Of a DNA stretch of 64,000 bases, positions 12,087 through 24,658 are shown piece by piece. The position numbers were made by a program, and so were the translations under genes. Source of the DNA: Rotaria macrura (taxonomy: Eukaryota > Rotifera > Eurotatoria > Philodinida > Philodinidae); assembly GCA_900239685.1 (NCBI GenBank), contig OENT01000646.1, positions 25,226 to 89,225 on the forward strand, written 5' to 3'. The notes below the pieces were generated by a model. It was given only the letters and a program-made list of their open reading frames with translations. It ran no database searches and was not told the DNA's origin. Position 1 is the stretch's first letter. Each line of letters begins with the position of its first letter.

Positions 12087-14473
12087 TGTCTTTTAACGAA
12101 TTGAATGAATACTTGTACGAGTGTTCGTCAGTGTCAATATTTTATGGAAATGCACTCTTACGACTTGATTATCGTCCTTATATTCTTCGTATTGCGTCTT
12201 CGAAAAATATCTAAGTCGGCTGAGATCTAGAAACATTGAGATATGTCAAAAACAGTCAAATTATCAAGAAAAAACACCGATGGGGTCTATTTGAAAAAAA
12301 AAAGAATCATGATCATCTTGCCAAATATGATTTCCTTGTATCAAATCCAAACGCCTCGTTTCTTCGCGTCTCTGTAGTTAGTACATCATTCAGTCAGATA
12401 TTTTTTTATAATTAAGATATAGAACAGTTTGTTCGTTCGGACATCGACTTCCAACCTATAAACAATCAATGAGAAGTGACATTTTAAAATTACTGGTGAT
12501 GTTTTCACAGATTGATCAGAGAACGAGACATCGAAATCAAAAGAATGATACTAGCAGAATTCAACAACTAGCCTCATACACTTTCGAATAAACATAAACA
12601 AATAAAGTTTCAGATTTTATAGGATAAAACAAACTTCGAATCTGAGTTGATTGATAGTCAAAGTTTACATGCAAGTTATGTAAAGGTTTTAAGGAGTCCT
12701 TTATTTCGCGACTTAAATTATATTCTATGGTTGGATCCGTTCCTTTTTATTCCAATGGTAATGTCCGAATGTGTATTTTTTATTTTTTCGACATTGTTTT
12801 ATCCCAATATCCGTTTTTGATAGAGCGACTGGAACTGTCACTTTCAATAAATTCACTCCACTAGTCTGTGTGACTTATAAATATATATTTATCGTTGAAT
12901 ACTATTTTCCCATCATATGAAAAGCATTAGTTTGAGAAATAATAAAGCAATCAAATCGATTAGTTTATGATAATAAAGGATTTTGATAGACGAAATTAAT
13001 TTATTATGGATTCGCTTTTCGTTGTTTTTCTTTAAAATTATTATGAATTCCTGCAAATACACTAACTGTTCGGGTGATCAAACATCGATGTACAATTGCC
13101 CATTGCTAAATATAAATGATCTACTATCTAGATCTTTTGTTCGTTCTCAAAATTATATGAGATTTTCTATATGAGACTATTTGTTCCGTTTAATATGTGC
13201 CGATAATTTCAACTAAAATATGTTTCATTGATTACATTCATATTAGTCAAAAAGTAAAAAGTGTTTTGTGAGTAGACGAAGTGCGTTTTTTCTCTAGAAT
13301 CATGATAAAGATAGCTATTTCTCGTGGAATATAATCAAGATAAGCCTAAGATGGTTTTCTTAACATGGATTCATTTAATCGAAAAAAATTATTGATTTGA
13401 ACTTGTTTCAAGACTATGCTAGCCACAAGGACTGTTGAGAATAAATTTTCAAACAATACCATCAACTGTCTTGTATATGTGCATCGGTGCACGTATAATT
13501 ATTTGTTGTCAACAAACATGAAGTTGAAACATTCTGCTGCATGACTTCAACGAAGTAAATTTAGATGATGATTACTTGTCGAACACATACTTTTACGGAG
13601 ATGTGCTAAGATCTGTCAGAGTTTACTGATCCATAATAGAAACAGAATAAGATTGACTCTGCGGGTGATATTTGACGAGTGACACTCAATGAGCGTCACT
13701 CATCTGAAAACAGCAAATAATTACGTAGCAGAGAAAATTCCATAAAGCATTAGAAAACCGAACTCACGTATACAATGATTCTTTTATCCGCTTCTATAGT
13801 TGACTTGTCTGCGGATGTCATATGCTCTGATTCGTCTTGAATCATTCAACTGAAATGAATCACTGTGTACAACTCAGCATTTTTTTCGAAATTCCTGATA
13901 ACAAACTATCACAAGAATTTTTATCAAGAGTAGTAATGTCAAAAATATGATATAATTCATCGATTATTCGATCAGGTTCCGCAGCTGAGAGAACGGCTGG
14001 GCATGAAAAATATGAGAATCTGGAGCGAAAACGCCATGTATTATAGACACATCTCGAATTAAGACTTGGAGCTTTTCTAAGAACTCATATGTTTGAATTT
14101 CTTATTCTATCGCTTGACAATCATACTCACGCGTTTAAATGCACTTGAATTTCTAGTTCACGTGTTGCTAAAGAACTTCGATGCTAACTTTTTGTTTTTA
14201 AATTTTCAATCTTTCCTTGGATATAGATGTCTCAATGGATATGCCTAATCTTCTTTCCTAGTTATTTAATTGTACCTCTATTAGTCTAGAGAAATGATCT
14301 AATTATAAGGATCGATTCTAACTATCTATCTACCAATTAGAAGAGATCCAGAAATGAATGAAAATTAAGTCAATGAATAACTATGATGCTGATTTTTCTA
14401 ATACGTTCCTAATATTGATTTTAGCATTTTCGAATTCACTTTCAATCGGCAGAATATGATTCTATTGTCATTA
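12087..14473. other. intergenic, nothing recognised
   Basis: No coding-quality ORF. A short hairpin near 13673-13702 (GAGTGACACTCAATGAGC, then GTCACTC) is the only structure noted. Confidence 0.45.
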
Positions 14474-14893
14474 AACTGTAAAAAATAATCGTAGAATAAT
14501 AAACTCTTTGAAAAGGGTTTATGCCAGCCCTAAACCCTTCACCGTATATTAATAAATCCTTTTATAGTTTATTGATAGTTTCCTAAACCCTTTAAGGGTT
14601 TAGGAGAAGCTCATATGCGGAAAAAAGGGTTTATTATACGTTGCACTTTAATAAACCCTGACGGGTTTATTATGTCTCCTAAACCCTTTTTAAGCTCATT
14701 AACCCTTAAGGGTTTATTAAAGCGCAATGTATAATGAACCCTTTTTTCGCATTTGAGCTTCTCCAAAACCCTTAAAGGGTATAGGAAACTATCAATAAAC
14801 TATAAAAGGGTTTATTAATATACGGTGAAGGGTTTAGGGCTGGCATAAACCATTTTCATACAGTTTATTATTCTACGATTACTTTTTACAGTG
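14474..14893. mobile_element. foldback/MITE element, AAACCCT motif
   Basis: Near-perfect palindrome of about 420 bp. The left end, ACTGTAAAAAATAATCGTAG at 14475, is mirrored by CTACGATTACTTTTTACAGT ending at 14892. Both ends are flanked by TA, which could be a TA target duplication of the Tc1/mariner kind. The arms carry repeated AAACCCTT and AAGGGTTTA, themselves self-complementary, so the whole element would fold into a branched hairpin. There is no ORF, so it is non-autonomous. Confidence 0.75.
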
Positions 14894-14978
14894 TACCGTG
14901 TTGAAAAGCGAAAGTGTGGCTCTAGAAACTGATGAAGAGCATACAAATGTAGGCTTTTCAGTATAGTTGCGATAAAAA

Positions 14979-15229
14979 CCCAGGTCAATCAAAACGGATA
15001 TCTGTTATGGACCGTTGAGTGGACGCAGTTATACGGACCGTAACATCATTAATATAGGGCCGTATACGGCCGTATTTTCACAGTATACGATCCTTTATTA
15101 CTGTGCCCAGAAATAGTACCGTATACGGAGCCGTATACTGTGAAAATACGGCCGTATACTGCCCTATTTTAATGATGTTACGGTCCGTATAACTGCGTCC
15201 ACTCAACGGTCCGTGTCGCTCGACCTGGG
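14979..15229. mobile_element. foldback element with CCCAGGTC ends, CCGTATACGG motif
   Basis: Begins CCCAGGTC and ends GACCTGGG. Arms of roughly 100 bp are almost perfectly inverted: GGACCGTTGAGTGGACGCAG at about 15007 returns as CTGCGTCCACTCAACGGTCC near 15192. They surround a short loop. The interior consists of iterations of CCGTATACGG and its parts. No ORF and no clear target duplication. It lies 85 bp from the preceding hairpin. Confidence 0.75.
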
Positions 15230-18200
15230 AAGTGATGAGAACCACTTAACACTATTATGATTAATTTCGCTAAGATACTTGAGAGATCATTAAGCACCGA
15301 ATTCGCCAGTTGAAACATGACCATAAAAGAAATACTATGTAGGAAGCATTACAAACTGTACTAATTGACAGCACAAGTAGTCCCATGCACAAGCAAATGA
15401 TGCCAGCGTTCCATTGAATCTAAACATTTCTCATAAGGATGAAAACATAAAGCATGAAATAAGTTTTGTCGTATTTTAAAGAGTTTTCTTTTCTTCAACG
15501 TAATACATGCAAAAAGTTGGTCTTATCTACAAAAAATTCTCAAATTAACAAATACTTCACTTGATCGATCATATATGAATTCTGTGAGAACAATTCAACT
15601 CAGACATCGTGAATATCAAAGACAAGGCAAAAAATGTCCTCTGACGGTTTCTAGAGTCTAAGGATATATAAACCATTCTTCATTTCTTGTTTCAACGATT
15701 TTCATGCATCAGCGCGAATCAGTAAACTTTAAATGTGCTTAAAATTCGAGCAAACACTCAAGTGCATGCCGATCAACAAAAGTTATACTCCATGAGCACA
15801 TCTTGAAATTTATACCTAAGTCAAGATTGCAAAATAAAGTTCGCCTTTTACAAGATAGTCGAGCGTACGTATTTCTAAGGTGAAAAACAAAACTGATTAT
15901 TATGGATGCCATTTTCAGAAAACAAAATCAAAAAAAATACAAGATGGTAGGATTAAGAAGATTATTCGACACTATCGAATCGCCTACTGAAGCAAACTTG
16001 AAGTCCCTTTTCCTATATTTTGAATGAATCCAGCGTGAGGGTGTGAGAAAGCTGGTGTGGCAATCCAAGTGATGAAAATACCGTCACTTTTTACGGTTTA
16101 TCATGATTATTCAGTGATTTTTCTGAAGCAACAATGAGTCNNNNNNNNNNNNNNNNNNNNNNNATATTTAAAAAAATATTGTGCCAGATTATGAAACAGT
16201 ATGTCTATTTATCATTGATTTGCAGGTGGACGCAAAGAGGTCGGAATGAGAGGCTTAGTTACATTGTTCTTCATTTCAATCAAATTTGCATACTGATTGC
16301 TGTGATTCGCATAGGCAACGTAGTGTGATGGCGACGGCGCTGTGATCAAAACGAATAAATACAGTTGGTCGAAAACTCCAAGAAAGCCTTAGCAAGTTTT
16401 TTTCAGGCAGGTGACCCTTACATCTCTTTCACAGTCCTGTTGTCCCTGATAATGGCTTTCTACATCTGAACTTATATTCGTCACTGCAAAACGAACAATA
16501 CTTTTTGTTTTTTAGATCGAAAAAGTTGGTTTCAGTACACTACACTTTGGTGCCAAAAACAAAGTGTAAACGTGCACTTTGCTCATACAAATAAAGTGTA
16601 CATGTACATTTTGTTTTAGATTTCCATTGGAATCACTGGTCGCAATTAATCATTAAAATTCGAGCAAGTTTCCACAAAAAGTAAAATAATATAAATTATT
16701 TCTTCTTCAGATATATTTTTATTATAAATGGTGTTTTAAAAATTCTTTTAGTGAAATATACTGTGAAATTGATTTTTTTTCTCAATGTATTTGAGTTATT
16801 TGTAACAACAGCTTTAAATTTGATTAGAAAGTATTCTACAATCGTGTAAAGTTGAAAACGAAAATACTATGCGTTGCCACCAAATCTTTCATGTGACATG
16901 ATATGCTGACGTTATTACGAATACATGTTCGACATGGGTAGTGTGGTTCGCTTTGTATCCATAAATACTTTTCTTCTATTTGCGTCACCTGAGCTTGTAA
17001 TGAAAATGTAGCATCCCTTGATTTAATAGACCTTCGAATTTGAAATACTTTATACAATCAAGGCTCATCAAGTAGCAATAAGAGTTATTGTAACTGAAAT
17101 TTTTAAAGCAATTTTAATGAATTTATCTGATCGTCAAAGTTGTGAGTACTGTTCTATTCAAAAACAAATTTCTAGGCTTATCTACAATTATCGATGAAAG
17201 AATTTTTTTGGATATTTTTTGCATCACGTTTAGATCATTTGATCTTCACAATAAACAGCACGAATTGTTTCATATTAAAAAGAATTATTTTTATATTATT
17301 TACATGAATGAATGGTCAGAGTAGGCAGTCAGCATCAAGTTATATAACCAGATTTGATGAAAGACAATTACGAACTATTTGATTAAAAATATATTTCTAG
17401 GCATTGTTCTTTAGATTATTTTGGCCACCTGATTGTTGATCTATTAAATGAATAATAGGTATTATTTTAAATTTGTTTAACCCTCTCAACTTGTTCGGAA
17501 TGGAGAACGAAAGATATTATATATTCTTAGTCATGAAAATATGTAAGATTTTGATATTAAACGTGAAGGTTAAGCGTTGAAACATAATCATAAACCCATC
17601 TATAAAGAACAATTCGGACGATGGAATGATTTGAAAACTATTGCAATATAATCGGCGATTTTTCTGACATGCGTAGTGTTTGCTTGACATTTGACTTGAG
17701 TGTGGCCTTCTGTAGATATGAATGCCGATGGAACGAACAATAGGATCGCTTCGGGCACCAGCGCATCTACGTCTCTCATACCTGCATCTTATCTTAGAGA
17801 ATCGTGCCCTTTAGCAAACAACAAGAATTAGCTAAGCAATTTCATCGTTTCTCTTTCCGTTTTTCTAGCAAAGCAATGATATAAAACCGGGAGATAAAAA
17901 AGCAAGACAGCCATGTGTTCGGGCGTAAGCTTCGTTGACTTTTGCCTCGTTTCTCTTCTGTCAATAGACAAAGCCTAGAAGAGAAAAAGAATACTTTTTA
18001 AGTGTACCATGATTAACAACAAACTCAGCACGTGGTTTCAAATATCGTCTGAAACTATTCTTCATTCGATGTAGAAAGCATTGCAAACGAACAAATAACT
18101 ATGCTTTTACGTGTCGATCAGTGTTTGGTAGAGTGCCTCTTTTTGCCACAGGTAAGAATGAAAATAATAAATGGTAAGTGATCATAGACATATACAGAAA

Positions 18201-19662
18201 GAAGGTTTCATCTTACTATCGATTCAATTTATTATTGTAGTTCGGTCTTGGCTTATAAACAAATATCGAAATCTAATAGTCAATAGCCGTACAATAATAA
18301 TTTCTTTCTTAATTAAGAAGTATATGTAAAAAAATTCACTAACAGAAACGAATTGGGATGGGAATTTTTTCCTGATCGTATTTATTTCGAGAAACGATTT
18401 TCATTGCTTTGTGAAAGTGTCTCTTCCTTCTTGATATAGCATAAACAGAGCTTTAGAAGTTGTCCAGAATTCCACATATCATATGGATTTGATATTATAC
18501 TTTTATCATATTGAACAGAAAGTTGAGTAGCATTCACACGAAGTAAACAAAGTTTGATTCGAAGATTTGATCATGTTTTCTTCAATGAAAATCGTTGCCT
18601 ATAAATATGATTATGATATTCATTTGTTTTTCGGTTTTTGAGATGAGCATATTTTCGAAATGTCTTCATATTGAACGTCTGTTTTAGTCGAAAAAAATAC
18701 AATATTCTCGATTGAGAAACTTTCGTTGAGTCTTAATAAAATAGTTCAATGATTCATAACAGGTTTATTCAAGATTCTCATTTGAAAACCTGTCTTGTTA
18801 ACTGCCTTGTTATCTTATGCGTACACTATGTTCAATATATTGTTGAGCTGTTTTAGAACGAAAACTTTGCCTTTACGTGCCTTGAAACTGATGAACTTAA
18901 AGTTATCGATTGCATTCTATCGAATAGGGTTCTTTCAACGTCTATTCGATTTCACACTTGAACAGAATAATTATTCTTTGTTGAGTCTGACTGATTGAAT
19001 AAAAAGTTGAGCAAAAAATTATTTTTTTTTACACTTGAACATTAAATATTTGACTTGGCTGAAATGACTAATGCTGTTGATCTCAGTAAACGATATTTTG
19101 AGTGAGAGACGGAAAACAAATCTTCAAGAGTGTCTCTTGGATCGTTCAGCTATTTCAAAATTTGCATGCGTGATTTTAGTAAGATTATCCATGAGACTAG
19201 ATTAAATAAGGTTTGAGTCGAATTTGATCGCTATCGTAGGGATTTAGTCTGATCAGAGTACTGGAGCAGTTCTTCAAATTTTTTGTTACTATCATTCACT
19301 TTCATTTTTAACAGATTTTAAGTAGGGTTAGTGTGTGGTCACAAATTGTGACTCACAATATAACTGATACACTCTGGATTAATACTAAAACCTTTAAGGA
19401 ATAAACGATTGTTGTTCAATGAGATCATTTATCAATGTTGTTAACGGGTACGAACTAATATTGCGTCGCATTCGATCACATTTGTGTCATTATTTTTTAT
19501 GCCTGAGTTATGTTTTAAGATTTTTTTATGCTGAAAAATTGACATTGTCACCCATATTTTGACTTCAAGTAGATGAATATATACAAAATCTGTTGATAGT
19601 TGATGTCTCATACCTAGATAAATTGTCAGTTGAAACTTCACACTGAATAATCTGCTACAGAT
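15230..19662. other. intergenic, no gene supported
   Basis: Contains an assembly gap at 16141-16163 and a small cluster at 16535-16620 of CACTTTG/CAAAGTG words able to pair. No ORF with recognisable protein features on either strand. Confidence 0.45.
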
Positions 19663-22458
19663 ATGTCGTCATCTTTTCGTCTTGTTATAAAAAATGTATC
19701 TGTTCTCACACTGGACGAGAACAACAGTTACCATACGAATGCTACCGTTGTAATTGAAAATGGACGTTTCACGCGAATCATCCATGATACAAAGAACTAT
19801 GAATCAAAAACAAATGATCAAGTAATCGATGGGACTGGAAAACTGCTCATGCCTGCACTTGTTGATCTGCACTTTCACACTGCTATAGCTAAAGTGCGTA
19901 CCCCACTATTACTGCTCTGTGTTTGATCAAAGTTCTAAGAAATAAGTAGGGCTGGAACGATCATCTGCCGCTTTGGGAGTATCTCGATGAATGCTGGTAT
20001 CCGTCGATTCGAGCACTCGATAAAGAAGCTGCTTATTGGGCAGCTTTGGCTTCTTACATGGAAGCGATTAAGAACGGAACAGGTACAGTCAATGACATGT
20101 ACAGACAATTGGATGGTCTTGCAGATGCAGCTGACGAGATTGGAATACGGGCCATTCTCTCGAATGATGTAGCTCTCAAGCAGTTCAATCTGGACACGTT
20201 AGAAGATAATGTAACCGCATTTCGGAATCACAATGGAAGAGCAAACGGAAGAATTCAAGTGTGGTTTGGCATTGAATGGCTCCCCCTCGCTGATTTTGAA
20301 TTACTCAAAAGAACAAGACAACTGGCTGACGAATTAGGTTAGTTGTTTTGTGTTCTTCGTCAACTACCAGAAGGCGAGGGAAAAATCGGTTTATGAAAGT
20401 TTCTTCAAACGAAAATTTGAAATGAGAGTGGACTGGTATGATCGTGACACTTCTGATTCGTATTTATCTTAGAAAGAATAAATGGTAGTATCTTGAATTA
20501 TTGTTTAAAGTGCACTACGGAATTCCACTCCAAATTCCAAGAAAGAAAGAAACACGTGAAAATGCTTCTAACGACTATCCTTGATTTGATAATCATGTTT
20601 ACAAAATTTTCCATAGTTGTTTGTTTATTCTCAATTGAATCTTTCGAGGGTCGATGAAAGAGTATTACGAAAACCGATATGAAGCATTTCTAACACGAAG
20701 AATTCTCATGAATTATTCATCTAATTTCAAACTACTCATCTGAGCATAGATATCATGTATTCTATACATGTTCACCCTTGAAATATCTTCCTAATCCACT
20801 ACTAAGATCGGCTCTGATTGTATAAGTATTTATGATAATCACGAGAGTTTTGAACTCTGCAGTTTTTTGGGTGGATTTTCTTAAGTTTTCGGTAAGCACT
20901 TGCTCAATCGTTGCCTTCTTGATCTTCAACTATTGGGCAATCATTTGCGAGCTTTTCATTTTGTTCTTGAATTATATTCGTTTCTCCATCAGATTGATAA
21001 GGTGTTTGGTTCGTTCACTTCTACTTTATCTAGTTAATTTTCGAACGTAAATGAAGTCGGTTTTTGTTGATAATATTTTATGCAAGTATAAATTGTAACA
21101 CTGACAATTTTCTAAGGTTGTCTTCTCACTTTTATAACGGAAAAAAGCTGCATCAGACAATAGGTCACGAAGTCCTTCGAAGATACATAATATATAAAAG
21201 ATGCGAAGAATTTCTTTTTTTCAAGTTCATAGAGAATTTAACAATGTGTTCTTATTAAATAGTCATAAGATATTATAAGTTTCGAGTATGAAGATAAATG
21301 CTAAGTAAGTGCCACAATCACAATAGTGTTGGTTCTCCGGTTCTCTGGTAGAAAGTCATTTTTCTATTATTGAAATACTTCAGAGTTCTAATTCAAAAGT
21401 CTCTTCGAAGCTTAGCAGGAGGCTATAGTAACGAGATTTAGGATTAAAATTTTTCATTTGATAAATTGGTATTTGATTCTAAGAAATAAATTCAGATTAG
21501 AATCCAATGTGTAGATACTGATGTACTATCTGAGTGAAATCTTTACGTACAGCTGATATTGATGATTTATTCTATTCACTTTCAAAGATAATTCTGGTCA
21601 AATTTTACAGATTCAGAAGTAAATTTAGAAGATTAAATGCTAAGAAATCTGATGAGAAAGAATTGTCCCCAATTCGATTCATTTCATCTCTCTCTATCTC
21701 TCTTAATAACAGGTACAGGTATTCATATCCATTTGAACGAGTCCATCAGTGAAGTTGATTCTACACTTAAGCGATTCAACAAACGACCCACTGAAGTGGC
21801 TCATGAGGCGGGAATTCTAGGACCTGATTGTGTGGCAGCACACTGCGTCCATCTCTCGGACGTTGAGATTGGTCTTCTGGCCTCTTCTGGCACGCATATC
21901 TCCCATAATCCTGCTTCGAACGCTAAATTAGGCAATGGAATTGCTCGATTGCCAGAAATGATTCAGGCCGGAATCAACGTGGGCTTGGGACATGATGCAG
22001 CTGAATGTTCGAACTTTATTGATATGTTCACTGTCATGAAATTTGCATCTTTGATACATAGAGCTGCACGGCAAACTACTGAACTTGGCAAGCCAATGGA
22101 TATTATTCGGATGGCTACGGTGAATGGACAAAAGGCTCTTGGTCATGGTCATGAATTGGGTGCCATTGTTGAGGGTTTCAAAGCTGACTGTATTCTCATT
22201 GAAATGAGAAGCACTGAGTTCACTCCACTGGTCGAGGGAGATGTTTCCCACGTCTTAAGCCATCTAGTCTTTTCGGCAAGTGGCAATTGTGTGGACACGA
22301 GTATTATTGACGGCCGAGTGGTAATGAAAAATAGGAAGATGCTTACTGTGAACGAAGAAAAAGTGATCAAAGAGGCGAATAAAGCTTTCGCCAGAATCAA
22401 AGACATGATGAAAGTTTCCTGCTCAAGAAATGAACCAGACACGAATGTACATTGTTAA
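19663..22458 (+). CDS. MTA/SAH-deaminase-like amidohydrolase, bacterial type
   Basis: Metal-dependent hydrolase of the amidohydrolase superfamily (ATZ/TRZ, 5-methylthioadenosine/S-adenosylhomocysteine deaminase and N-ethylammeline chlorohydrolase branch). Exons 19663-19893, 19950-20337 and 21713-22458 join in frame to 454 residues, the family's usual length. Metal ligands are all visible: His70 and His72 in DLHFHTA, the HIHLNES block opening exon 3, the AHCVHLS histidine, and the Asp in GLGHDAAECSN. SHNPASNAKLGNG is the substrate-loop signature of this branch. The sequence resembles bacterial members (for example WNDHLPLWEYL just after the first splice). That suggests horizontal acquisition followed by intron gain, which bdelloids are known for. 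Intron 1 is 56 bp and intron 2 is 1375 bp with no gene inside. The substrate cannot be fixed from sequence; deamination of a purine nucleoside or pterin-like compound is the family default. Confidence 0.88.
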
Positions 22459-22646
22459 AGAAACTTTTTAAACTTCAAAATTAATCACAACGATAAGAGT
22501 AGCTTCGACGAGTTTTCTTCTTCTTTAGTTTCATGTCTTTCAGGGCATGGGTGGGAGTAGAAGTTGACTCGAAGAAAATGCATACATGCACAATATCTCT
22601 CATTCTTAACAGAGATCTTGCCACTAATGTCTTAGTTCTTCATTAA
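22459..22646. other. 3' flank of the amidohydrolase gene
   Basis: Short spacer, no feature recognised. Confidence 0.4.
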
Positions 22647-22982
22647 TCTTCCCATGAGGATCATTCCGACAATTGGATTCAATCGGATGTCTGTCGGACC
22701 CGATCATGTTTCTTTCGGAAATTTTCTAATCCGACGAAATCCCATCAGATTCCTGGTGGCAATCTGACATTCGGACCCCTAGTGTTGGGTTTTGTCAAAT
22801 CCTACAATCGAAATCCGATTGGATTTCATCGTATGATCTAACTGACCTCTACTATTGTGATTAAATGCTAATTCGTACAAAAATAAGAAAATAGGTTTCC
22901 CCCGTCTGATCCGTTAGTGGTTCAACAACTCGGATTCCCATAGGATTTCATCGGATTCGGTATCGGATTCATGCACCTGGGT
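22647..22982. repeat. degenerate hairpin-type repeat, ATCCGAT motif
   Basis: A 340-bp stretch dense in ATCCGAT, CGGATT and their complements (for example ATCCGATTGGATTTCATCG near 22816 against GGATTTCATCGGATTCGG near 22945). The left edge reads CCCATGAGG and the right edge CACCTGGG, so it may belong with the CCCAGG-ended elements at 14979 and 39760. The arms are more diverged here, and the boundaries are approximate. Confidence 0.45.
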
Positions 22983-23443
22983 TGGTGCAAGATCAAGAAA
23001 AGAAAAATACGTGTACAGCAACTGAGAACACAGGTCTATTTGACTCATAAGATAATTTGACTGATTTGTTTTGCGTTCTAGTCATTCCAAGTATCGAAAT
23101 CTCCCATCGTCTCTTTAGACAATAGAAAATCAATCGTTTTGTTCCTCCGCATGCTCGTTTTATAAAAAAATCCCAATCTCTAAGGTCAAATATCTCGGAC
23201 GGATACCGTAACTATCATCCATTTACACCGGCCAACAAGATTTTTATATATGACGATAAGTAAGTTGGAATTCATGCAATATCTTTTGCTGGCTAATCTA
23301 GATACGGAAGCAACTGTAGGATCTCCCGATCACAATGAACGTATGAGAAAGAAAAACTAGCATTGAAGTCCGTCTCTGATTGAGGGTGTGGGTGCCGGTT
23401 TGTATGAAAGGCCCTCACACACCCACGCTAACACACTAGCACC

Positions 23444-24169
23444 TAGGGGTGTCAGTGTTTCTGTTCCAAGAAATAGAGGTAAGTGGTTCCGCAAAACCTG
23501 GAGCCGAGAACCAAACTGGAACGTGTTTTTTTAAGTTTCTCAGAGCCAGAACCGTAGAAAAATTCACCGAGGAACCGCAGAACCCTTTCTTTAATATGAC
23601 CGCTGACTTCTAGTTTTCTCAGAAGACAATGAAAAAGAAATAATGCATACCACATACGACTTTACGCTATGGTCGTGAGAGGGGAATATGAATCTTCTAT
23701 TCATGCAGCAACATCGAAAAGCATGAACGCTACCACATCTACCCCAACTCGTAACTAGTTTTCGGCTACTAAACGGTTCCGTGCAATATTTTTTGAACCT
23801 AACCGGAACTGATGCTTTTGAATGTATGGGGACTAGTACTGGAACTACGGTTCTGGTCCCCGGTTCGGTTCAGGGTAATTTTTAGAACTGCAGACCTCTT
23901 CAAAGAAACAGAAACGCATCAGAAACTGGGTTACCAAGCATTGCTACAATCTAGAAACATGGCTATACTTTTTTCTGACGCTTTTGTACAATCTTGTATT
24001 AAGTTCCATCTTCTTGAGAACAGGAACGGGCCTAAAATCACGCGCTCAAACATTATTTCAATACGGTGACGTTGTTATATACTTTTTCTGATTGTCTTAT
24101 ACATATGTGTAATGCGTTCCCGTTTTTGGGAGTGGAATGTTTGGGAATGGGAACACTGACACCTCTAAC
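23444..24169. mobile_element. hAT-like non-autonomous element, GGAACCGG motif
   Basis: Terminal inverted repeats TAGGGGTGTCAGTGTT at the left and AACACTGACACCTCTA at the right are of the AGGGGTG type seen in hAT transposons. The interior is crowded with GGTTCC, GGAACC, CCGGAAC and GGTTCTGG words in both orientations. No transposase ORF is present. An 8-bp target duplication is not evident. A small GGTGTGGGTG / CACACACCC hairpin sits immediately to the left (23386-23424). Confidence 0.6.
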
Positions 24170-24658
24170 CCACAGTATCCGATGATGCTTCTTAATTCTC
24201 TGAAACTGTAATACATTTCAACTGTTTCTTCCTTAGGAACCAGAACTAACCGATCTCTGCTCCCAAGAATGGGAAAGCAAACCCATTCTCGGGGCTGCAA
24301 TGCAACAGTGACACGCCTACTGATACTCTCATTCAGTCGAGAAACTTTACTATTTGGTTCAGATATCACATTTCAATTTTCGTTTCTCATTGTAAGAACG
24401 GTGAGGTTGCTGTTTTCTTTTCCCCATAAGTATTCGCTTACCAACCACAATCAATATATGTTGCTGTGACACTTCATATTTTGCTAGAACTAAACAATGA
24501 AACATTTCTTGAACAAATTACATTGAAATAAGTGACTGATTCGAATTTATTCCTTTTTCAATCCTAATTTTTCTACTTGCGCGATGGCTGTAGATTCACT
24601 GATTGAAATAATAGTCGAAAGTCAATTCTATTATCGATGAGTCTTGGCAATGTTTCAT
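24170..24658. other. spacer 3' of the ARM-TIR gene
   Basis: No gene recognised. A few further GGAACC words near 24236 may be leftovers of the adjacent repeat. Confidence 0.4.

Noticed and set aside
14520-14840. CCCTAAACCCT words resembling plant-type telomere repeats
   Set aside because: They are part of the symmetric arms of a hairpin element, are not in a head-to-tail array, and occur in both orientations.
23386-23424. TGTGGG-containing words, like the reported bdelloid telomere unit
   Set aside because: One short hairpin only, no tandem array; similar isolated GGTGTG words near 16035, 57430 and 59895 look like chance.
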